From: Bacteroidota bacterium | GTDB lineage: Bacteria > Bacteroidota > Bacteroidia > Bacteroidales > JAADJA01 | DNA: 5,555 bases | Reading direction: 5' to 3' | Assembly (NCBI GenBank): GCA_024278155.1 | Contig: JAJRTT010000536.1 | Location: forward strand, 1 to 5,555 | Part shown: positions 1 to 4,927 of the stretch, one piece after another | Position numbering within the stretch: the stretch's first letter is position 1 | Layout of the letters: each line of letters starts with the position of its first letter | Notes under the pieces: model-generated | The model's database searches: none | What the model was told of the DNA's origin: nothing | What the model saw: only the letters and a program-made list of their open reading frames with translations | Translations under genes and position numbers: made by a program

Positions 1-104
1 CCTACATCATATAAAATATTCATGGCCACAATGGGCGTGGAGCTGTCTTTATGGACAATCACCCTCAAGCCATTCTCAAGCTCAAACTTCTTAAAATCTA
101 TCAT
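1..104 (-). CDS. M16 family zinc peptidase (pitrilysin/insulinase-like), N-terminal fragment
   Basis: Only the first 34 codons are in the window; the gene runs off the left edge. Reading leftwards from ATG at 104-102, the protein begins MIDFKKFELENGLRVIVHKD and continues STPIVAMNILYDVG. This is the opening beta-strand pair of M16 peptidases: 'F.L.NGL.V....D...P.V...+.Y.VG'. The zinc-binding HxxEH motif would lie a few codons beyond the edge, so catalytic competence cannot be judged. The start has no signal peptide, as is common for the roughly 400-residue Bacteroidota M16 proteins; that type is often encoded beside a second M16 gene. No Shine-Dalgarno is visible, only an AT-rich leader. The gene is divergent from glyA. 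The family call is fairly firm; the substrate and full length are unknown. Confidence 0.82.
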   Translation of the reverse strand, partial: MIDFKKFELENGLRVIVHKDSSTPIVAMNILYDV

Positions 105-362
105 TTAATAAAATAATTTCGCTGTAAAAAAGCTGCAAAGATAATTTTTATAAATTTGCAATCATGCAAGCTTAGGATTATTTGGCAACATTGATTAATT
201 AATGACTGACAAGCAAACTTTTAACAACAGGATTTCACCCTTGTTTAAATGGAAGAAATCAATAAAACCACGAATTAATTGCGAAACACAGGTCTTTTTC
301 CCGAAATTAATTGTCATAATGGATAAGACAAAAACTATCCGGACAAAATAAAAACTGAAAAT
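105..362. other. AT-rich divergent intergenic region
   Basis: This 258-bp stretch separates the M16 peptidase gene (leftward) from glyA (rightward), so it should hold both promoters. It contains a candidate leftward promoter, a 10-bp palindrome ATTAATTAAT at 194-203, and two copies of AATTAATTG at 273-281 and 305-313. I found no convincing paired TTTG / TAnnTTTG promoter for glyA: the best candidate, TTG at 311-313 with a degenerate TATCCGGA about 22 nt downstream, is poor. I see no RNA gene or small coding region here. Confidence 0.6.
136..169 (-). promoter_or_regulatory. candidate promoter for the M16 peptidase gene
   Basis: On the minus strand TATCTTTG (143-136) matches the Bacteroidota -7 consensus TAnnTTTG exactly. 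Possible -33 TTG elements lie at 169-167 (23-nt spacer) and 161-159 (15-nt spacer). Neither spacer is the preferred 19-21 nt, so the -33 assignment is weak. Transcription would start near 130, giving a leader of about 25 nt before the ATG at 104. This is inferred from motif match and position only. Confidence 0.33.
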
Positions 363-1643
363 ATGAAAAGAGATTCATTGGTATTTGAGATTATCGAAAA
401 AGAACGGAAACGCCAGATGACCGGCATTGAACTCATCGCTTCTGAAAATTTTGTGAGTGATCAGGTTATGGAGGCCATGGGTTCCGTCATGACCAACAAA
501 TATGCGGAAGGCTATCCGGGCAAGAGGTATTATGGTGGCTGCCAGTATGTGGACGAAACCGAAGAGCTGGCCATTGAACGGTTGAAAGAATTATTTGGTG
601 CGCTGTACGTGAACGTGCAGCCACATAGTGGGGCACAGGCAAACATGGCTGTTTTTCTTACTTTGCTAAAACCGGGCGATAAATTCATGGGGCTCGATCT
701 TTCCCATGGAGGCCATTTATCGCATGGTTCTGCGGTCAATTCATCGGGGATGTTGTACAATCCGGTGGCTTACAAGGTTGAAGAGGAAACCGGGGTAATT
801 GATTACGATAAGATGGAAGAGGACGCCTTGCGCGAAAAACCGAAACTCCTTCTTGCAGGTGCTTCCGCTTATTCCCGTGATTGGGATTTTAAACGGATGC
901 GCGAAATCGCAGACAAAATCGGTGCATTTCTTATGGCCGATATCGCCCATCCTGCCGGGTTGATCGCAACCGGACTGCTCAACGACCCCATCAAACATTG
1001 CCATGTGGTAACTTCCACAACACATAAAACCCTTCGCGGCCCACGTGGTGGGATCATTATGATGGGCGCAGATTTTGAAAATCCCTTTGGCAAAAAAACC
1101 ATGAAAGGGGTCGTAAGGAAAATGTCATCGCTGTTTAATTCCGGCGTGTTCCCGGGCATCCAGGGCGGGCCCTTGGAACATGTGATCGCGGCAAAAGCTG
1201 TCGCTTTTGGCGAAGCACTCACAAAGGGTTACAAAACCTATATGAAGCAGGTTCAGAAAAATGCCGAAACAATGTCAAATGCCTTTATCGACAAAGGCTA
1301 CAATATTATTTCAGGCGGAACCGACAACCATTTGATGCTGATCGACCTGCGCACAAAATTCCCTGATTTAACAGGAAGGGTCGTGGAAGACACGCTGGTA
1401 AAAGCCGATATAACGGTCAATAAAAACATGGTCCCGTTCGATAGCCGTTCACCTTTCAAAACATCCGGGCTAAGGATAGGCACACCTGCCATAACGACCC
1501 GTGGCATGAAAGAGGAACATATGCCAATCATCGTTGATTTCATCGATCAGGTCATTTCCGATATTGAAAATGAAGAACTCATCCTAAACATCAAGAAGCA
1601 GGTAAATGAAATGATGGGGGAATTTCCGATGTTCGACTGGTAA
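363..1643 (+). CDS. glyA: serine hydroxymethyltransferase
   Basis: This cytosolic PLP enzyme interconverts serine plus tetrahydrofolate with glycine plus 5,10-methylene-tetrahydrofolate, the main source of one-carbon units. The 426-residue length is normal for bacterial SHMT. Motifs in order: IELIASENF (22-30); YAEGYPGKRYYGG (47-59), the substrate/PLP loop contributed across the dimer; QPHSGAQAN (86-94), phosphate binding; LSHGGHLSHG (113-122), with the ring-stacking histidine; MADIAHPAGL (191-200), Asp193 contacting the PLP nitrogen; TSTTHKTLRGPRGG (217-230), with Lys222 as the Schiff-base lysine; and SGLRIGTPAITTRG (368-381), where Arg371 should bind the substrate carboxylate. All key residues are intact. 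The ATG at 363 gives the canonical N-terminus; it is preceded by an A-rich leader without Shine-Dalgarno, as is usual in Bacteroidota. A hairpin follows 25 bp after the stop, so the gene is probably monocistronic. Confidence 0.99.
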   Translation: MKRDSLVFEIIEKERKRQMTGIELIASENFVSDQVMEAMGSVMTNKYAEGYPGKRYYGGCQYVDETEELAIERLKELFGALYVNVQPHSGAQANMAVFLTLLKPGDKFMGLDLSHGGHLSHGSAVNSSGMLYNPVAYKVEEETGVIDYDKMEEDALREKPKLLLAGASAYSRDWDFKRMREIADKIGAFLMADIAHPAGLIATGLLNDPIKHCHVVTSTTHKTLRGPRGGIIMMGADFENPFGKKTMKGVVRKMSSLFNSGVFPGIQGGPLEHVIAAKAVAFGEALTKGYKTYMKQVQKNAETMSNAFIDKGYNIISGGTDNHLMLIDLRTKFPDLTGRVVEDTLVKADITVNKNMVPFDSRSPFKTSGLRIGTPAITTRGMKEEHMPIIVDFIDQVISDIENEELILNIKKQVNEMMGEFPMFDW

Positions 1644-1646
1644 GCG

Positions 1647-1670
1647 TATTTAATCACATATTTTAATCAC
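1647..1670. repeat. tandem AT-rich near-direct repeat upstream of the ModE-like gene
   Basis: TATTTAATCAC (1647-1657) is followed one base later by TATTTTAATCAC (1659-1670). The copies are identical except for one extra T, with starts 12 bp apart. They lie just after the glyA stop and run directly into the hairpin at 1669-1693. The position, 47-70 bp before the regulator's start codon, would suit an operator. No binding is shown, and chance similarity in AT-rich DNA is possible. Confidence 0.5.
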
Positions 1671-1693
1671 CGGGTGACTTGAAGTCACCCGGT
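1669..1693 (+). terminator. perfect 11-bp-stem hairpin after glyA, probable terminator
   Basis: ACCGGGTGACT (1669-1679) and AGTCACCCGGT (1683-1693) are exact reverse complements around a 3-base TGA loop. This gives a GC-rich, very stable stem 25 bp after the glyA stop. The downstream tract is only ATAATT, so the classical U-run is weak. It may be a terminator of reduced efficiency, an mRNA 3'-end stabiliser, or a protein-binding palindrome, since the next gene starts only 23 bp later. The structure is certain; its role is inferred. Confidence 0.65.
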
Positions 1694-1716
1694 ATAATTC
1701 CCGCCAACTACTTTCC

Positions 1717-2100
1717 ATGATTGATAAAGAAACCTCGAATAAATTCATCCTCAACTACAAAATCTGGCTTTCTACTGAAGACGGCAAAGGGATTATGGGC
1801 GATGGCAAATGGCAAATATTGAAAGCCATTGAAAAACATGGTTCCCTTAAAGCTGCAACGGAGGCCTTGGGGTTGACGTACCGGAGAACCTGGGGCGATC
1901 TGAAACAAATCGAGAAAGACCTGGGATATCCACTCCTTGAAAAAAAACGAGGGGGAAAACACGGAGGGGAAACAACCTTGACTGAGCAAGGCAATAATCT
2001 CGTAAAAGCATTTGACCGATTTCACAAAAAGACTGACCGGCTAATTGAAAAAGCTTTCGTTGAACTAAAAGCAAATTTAACAACTTCTGAAATTGGCTAA
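1717..2100 (+). CDS. ModE-type winged helix-turn-helix transcriptional regulator (HTH-only)
   Basis: This 127-residue protein is a single LysR/ModE-type winged helix-turn-helix domain. After a short strand (residues 10-18) comes GKGIMGDGKWQILKAIEKHG (23-42). The HTH follows: SLKAATEALGLTYRRTWGDL (43-62), then EKDLGYPLLEKKRGGKHGG (66-84) forming the wing, and TTLTEQGNNLVKAF (86-99). The 'G.G+..L..I...GSL+.AA..LG+.YR+.W.D+' pattern and the 'RGGK.GG.T.LT..G' wing are diagnostic of the ModE N-terminal domain. E. coli ModE is about twice as long and carries C-terminal TOBE domains that bind molybdate. Those are missing here, so the effector, if any, is unknown and molybdate sensing should not be assumed. 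No molybdate transport gene is in the window. The ATG at 1717 has no Shine-Dalgarno. The gene is separated from glyA by a hairpin and may be autoregulated. Confidence 0.87.
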   Translation: MIDKETSNKFILNYKIWLSTEDGKGIMGDGKWQILKAIEKHGSLKAATEALGLTYRRTWGDLKQIEKDLGYPLLEKKRGGKHGGETTLTEQGNNLVKAFDRFHKKTDRLIEKAFVELKANLTTSEIG

Positions 2101-2131
2101 AAAGGTTAGAAACTTAGAAGTTAAGCAATGA

Positions 2132-2165
2132 TTTGATGATTAAATTCTTTTTGAAAGTATGATTG
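2132..2165 (+). promoter_or_regulatory. weak candidate promoter for the DUF218-like gene
   Basis: TTTG (2132-2135) and TATGATTG (2158-2165, one mismatch to TAnnTTTG) are 22 nt apart, slightly longer than the preferred 19-21. Transcription would begin near 2172, about 45 nt before the TTG start. The gap from 2101 to 2216 shows no strong terminator after the ModE-like gene, so read-through is an alternative. Confidence 0.25.
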
Positions 2166-2216
2166 GCAGACTAACACATAACTTTTAACGCTTAACAAAA
2201 AGGATATTTTTATTTC

Positions 2217-3287
2217 TTGACGCCTATCAGAAAATTGAAACTTGTGAAAAAAAAGACCTTGATCCTATTCTTCTTACTCCTTTCTCTTTTCCTTATCTTT
2301 TTCTTCTTTTTTTCATACTCCTTCCTTGCGGTAAGCAAACCTGTTAAATCTGATACTGTACTTATTGAAGCCTGGATTTCGGCCAACGAAATTGAACAAA
2401 TTGCCGATAATTTCATAAACCCTGAAACCAAACATGTTTTGATTGTTGGAAAGATTAAAGGGAAGCCCCTGTATGATGCAGCTTCCCCTGCACCCGGGTG
2501 GACTTATGTGAACGATTTGCACCAACCCAAAGATAAAAAAGGGGTTTACCTTTGGGCCAATTCCAGCCTCATCATCGACCCTTCCAAATACCCTGACACA
2601 AAACAAAACGACAGTTTATTAATTCAGATAAAAGCAAGCGGCAGTATCGCAAAAAGCAGGTTTCCCTTTTTTAATTTGATTATTAATGGGAAATACCTAT
2701 CAAGTACTTTTACAGATGACACATTGCAAACTTTTAGCTTTGCCACGATTCTCCCCGGAGAAAAACCCCGCTCGGTGGGTATTCAATTTGACAATGATTT
2801 GAAAACGGAAAGTGAAGACCGGAATTTGTTTATTTATTCAATTGCAATAAACGGCAAAGAAATAATCGTGAACAACCAAAACGCAACAATTATCAGGGAT
2901 GGGGAGAAGGTGCCGACCGGGTTCCCGTCACAGGCTGAATTGAGGGCAAATTATCTTGTTGCGATAGGGATTGACAAAAACAGGATACAAACAATTAATT
3001 ACCGACCTTCGGATTACAATAAGACCCTTTCCTCGGCAATTGCACTGAACAAGTACATTGGACAAACAAGCCTCACCTCTTTTAATATTTTCACGAATGG
3101 AATACATGCCCGGCGCACTTGGTTTACCTATAAAAAGGTTTTGGGCGAAGATTACAATATAGGGGTTATCAGCCTTAAACCAAACAAATACGAAAGACAA
3201 GATTGGTGGAAATCCAGGAAAGGCATATTAAGAATACTCGATGAAAGCACTTCCTATTTTGTGAATTGGGTAAAACTGACGTTTTAA
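2217..3287 (+). CDS. membrane-anchored DUF218 (ElyC/SanA/YdcF-like) protein with inserted carbohydrate-binding-module-like domain
   Basis: This is a 356-residue protein whose N-terminus is a lysine-rich patch (residues 5-13) and one long hydrophobic segment (about 14-38), so it is probably anchored in the inner membrane with the rest in the periplasm. Two separated blocks resemble the DUF218 fold: 46-80 (DTVLIEAW, then HVLIVGK) and about 240-356 (AELRANYLVAIGIDKNRI, then TLSSAIALNKY, NGIHARRTWFTYKKVLG, GVISL and a DWWKSRKG...E end). Between them about 140 residues look like a calcium-dependent xylan-binding-type jelly roll (CBM60/CBM36-like): FFNLIINGK (151-159), GIQFDND (188-194) and EDRNLFIYSIAINGKEI (200-216). 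DUF218 proteins such as ElyC and SanA affect envelope polysaccharide or peptidoglycan; this protein's substrate is unknown. There is no methionine codon anywhere in the frame. I choose TTG 2217 because a stop lies at 2193-2195 and AAAAGGA precedes it at 2198-2204, though the 12-nt spacing is long. TTG 2235 and GTG 2244 are alternatives. Confidence 0.78.
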   Translation: MTPIRKLKLVKKKTLILFFLLLSLFLIFFFFFSYSFLAVSKPVKSDTVLIEAWISANEIEQIADNFINPETKHVLIVGKIKGKPLYDAASPAPGWTYVNDLHQPKDKKGVYLWANSSLIIDPSKYPDTKQNDSLLIQIKASGSIAKSRFPFFNLIINGKYLSSTFTDDTLQTFSFATILPGEKPRSVGIQFDNDLKTESEDRNLFIYSIAINGKEIIVNNQNATIIRDGEKVPTGFPSQAELRANYLVAIGIDKNRIQTINYRPSDYNKTLSSAIALNKYIGQTSLTSFNIFTNGIHARRTWFTYKKVLGEDYNIGVISLKPNKYERQDWWKSRKGILRILDESTSYFVNWVKLTF

Positions 3288-3310
3288 TTTTTTGAAATTT
3301 CGCAAAAAAT
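3287..3310. repeat. AT-rich inverted repeat at the end of the DUF218-like gene
   Basis: ATTTTTTG (3287-3294) and CAAAAAAT (3303-3310) are perfect reverse complements around an 8-nt spacer, beginning at the last base of the stop codon. The stem is almost all A-T, so it is too weak to be a convincing intrinsic terminator. It overlaps the -33 element of the next promoter candidate and may be coincidental. Confidence 0.35.
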
Positions 3311-3321
3311 CACTTATTTTG
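3291..3321 (+). promoter_or_regulatory. candidate Bacteroidota-type promoter for the secreted-protein gene
   Basis: TTTG (3291-3294) is separated by exactly 19 nt from TTATTTTG (3314-3321), which differs from TAnnTTTG at one position only. Element identity and spacing both fit the Bacteroidota primary sigma-factor promoter. Transcription would start near 3327, leaving an A-rich leader of about 38 nt with no Shine-Dalgarno before ATG 3365. This would give the gene its own transcription unit. Confidence 0.55.
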
Positions 3322-3364
3322 TGCAACAAGAACTAATTCATTCACATTCCTAACAAAAAAACAC

Positions 3365-4909
3365 ATGAAAAAAAACCACTGCCCTATTATTGTTTTAAGT
3401 TTCATTCTTTTCATTTCAACTACTGTTTTATCACAAATCACCATTAGCATGAGCGACTATCGGTATGATGATGGTGAATACTACAAAATGCACAGCCGCG
3501 ATGGCTCTTTATGGCTGGTAACAGGGCTTACCGGGCTTTCGGGCGGGCCATATACGTGGGATTTCACATCAGGGCCAACGGATAAAGATTACACCTTTGA
3601 TTATGTACTGCCATCGGAAACCCCTTGCAATGCGGATTTCCCCCTGGCAAGTATTTCAGAGCAAAAAACCTCGACCGATGGCGACCCACCTGCCTTTATG
3701 TTCCTTGATTTCAAGGTTGATACCGGGAGGGTCAATTTTGGTGTTTGCCAGCCAGGTGTCCTTGATATCCCTTACATCTTCAACCCCCCAGTAGTTGATT
3801 TAATTGACACGATCAACTTTATGGACAATTGGACAGGGGCCACTTCGTTCCCTGCCCAAAGCAGTGGTTTCGACCTTGATGTTGATTACGATTATAATGC
3901 TTTCTGTAATGCCTATGGGACATTGACCCTTCCTGACGGGCTTGGGAGTTTCCCATGCCTTCAGGTAAATTATCTGGAACATTATAAGTTTTTTTGGGAT
4001 GGCATCCTCCTCCAGGAATCATATGTAAGGTCTTATTACTGGTTTATCCCAAATGCGGGCATTGCGGTAATTATTTCATCTGAAGAAGGAACTTCCCCTC
4101 CACCCGTTGATTTCGACAACTCAAATGTTTACAGCCGCATGTACGAGAGTTCCAAATTATCGAACAGTGGTTTTCAACTAAACCTCAGTATCTTGCTCGA
4201 AGGCCCTTTTAACGGTTTGGGGATGAACACAAACCTGAACAATAATAATTTCCTCCCTTTGAGTCAGCCCTATGGCCCGATTCTCCCCTATTATGACAAT
4301 AATTCGCCGGTATGGTATTACACAGGCCCTGAAAGTGTTGTAAGCATCCCTGCCAATGTGGTGGATTGGGTTCTTGTACAGGTTCGTGATGCCGATAGTC
4401 CTCAGAATGCCACATCGGCCACTATTTTAGGGACACAAGCTGCATTCCTGATGTTCAACGGGTCGATTGTTGCCTTGGACGGGGCCAGCAATATTACTTT
4501 TGATGTAACTGTCAATCAAGGCCTTTATGCTGTTGTTTTCCAAAGGAACCATCTCGGTGTTATGTCAAGTAGCCCTTTAATTGAGATTGCAGGAACGTAT
4601 TCCTATGATTTCAGGACTTCGTCAGATAAAGTATATGGAGGGGCAAATGGTTACAAAGAGCTTGCACCGGGAAAATGGGGAATGGTTGCCGGGGACGGGA
4701 ATGGAAGCGGCATCATAGGCAATACGGATGAAACTTCTGTATGGAGAATTGATTTGGGGAGTTCGGGATATTACGGCGGTGATTATGACATGAATGCTGT
4801 TGTACAAAATACGGATGAAACGGAATTGTGGAAGATAAACCTCAATTCGGGTGGGCAAGTCCCGGTTAAAGGGATGGACAATGCGTACAAGAGCCAGGTT
4901 CCTGATTAA
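3365..4909 (+). CDS. secreted protein with C-terminal dockerin-like calcium-loop module, function unknown
   Basis: This 514-residue protein has a clear Sec signal peptide: KK at 2-3, a hydrophobic core at about 8-22, and probable cleavage around VLS-Q (23/24). Cys6 lies before the core and is not a lipobox. The mature N-terminal part (about 25-270) is aromatic and beta-rich, carries four cysteines (88, 128, 181, 198) that could pair, and is not recognised. From LLEGPFNG (277-284) it enters a module common in secreted Bacteroidota proteins: VWYYTGPESV, VDWVLVQVRD (333-342), AAFLMFNGSIVALDG (359-373), then YAVVFQRNHLGVMS (388-401). The end holds two EF-hand-like 12-residue loops, Asp444-Asp455 (D.N.SG....D) and Asp473-Asp484 (D.D.N......D), each followed by ETxxW and resembling a dockerin type I pair. 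No typical type IX secretion C-terminal domain is evident. It is preceded by its own promoter candidate and ends 18 bp from the convergent porin gene. Role unknown; surface or extracellular location inferred. Confidence 0.85.
   Translation: MKKNHCPIIVLSFILFISTTVLSQITISMSDYRYDDGEYYKMHSRDGSLWLVTGLTGLSGGPYTWDFTSGPTDKDYTFDYVLPSETPCNADFPLASISEQKTSTDGDPPAFMFLDFKVDTGRVNFGVCQPGVLDIPYIFNPPVVDLIDTINFMDNWTGATSFPAQSSGFDLDVDYDYNAFCNAYGTLTLPDGLGSFPCLQVNYLEHYKFFWDGILLQESYVRSYYWFIPNAGIAVIISSEEGTSPPPVDFDNSNVYSRMYESSKLSNSGFQLNLSILLEGPFNGLGMNTNLNNNNFLPLSQPYGPILPYYDNNSPVWYYTGPESVVSIPANVVDWVLVQVRDADSPQNATSATILGTQAAFLMFNGSIVALDGASNITFDVTVNQGLYAVVFQRNHLGVMSSSPLIEIAGTYSYDFRTSSDKVYGGANGYKELAPGKWGMVAGDGNGSGIIGNTDETSVWRIDLGSSGYYGGDYDMNAVVQNTDETELWKINLNSGGQVPVKGMDNAYKSQVPD
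4721..4821 (+). repeat. internal duplication encoding the two calcium-loop repeats
   Basis: AATACGGATGAAAC occurs exactly at 4721-4734 and again at 4808-4821, 87 nt (29 codons) apart. Each copy encodes NTDET, the end of an EF-hand-like loop. The in-frame spacing matches the repeat unit of dockerin-like pairs. The nucleotide identity suggests a fairly recent duplication or conversion between repeats, although constrained codons could contribute. Confidence 0.7.
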
Positions 4910-4927
4910 GCCTTGATAAATTTCAGT

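Noticed and set aside
151..158. Perfect TAnnTTTG match (TAAATTTG) on the plus strand, a possible glyA promoter
   Set aside because: There is no TTG or TTTG element at the required distance upstream, and it would give a leader of nearly 200 nt. AT-rich sequence produces such matches by chance.
530..1543. Several minus-strand open frames of 76-117 codons inside glyA
   Set aside because: They lie opposite a highly conserved enzyme gene, have no recognisable protein features and are shadows of glyA codon bias.
1708..2083. Minus-strand open frames opposite the ModE-like gene
   Set aside because: They have unremarkable composition with no family resemblance, while the plus-strand frame is clearly a ModE-type HTH protein.
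2111..2122. Short palindrome AACTTAGAAGTT after the ModE-like gene as a terminator
   Set aside because: It has only a 5-bp AT-rich stem with a 2-base loop and no T-tract, so it is too weak to support.
3368..3375. A8 tract at codons 2-4 of the secreted-protein gene as a phase-variation site
   Set aside because: Lys-Lys-Asn codons in a signal-peptide n-region in AT-rich DNA routinely give such a run, and there is no independent sign of switching.
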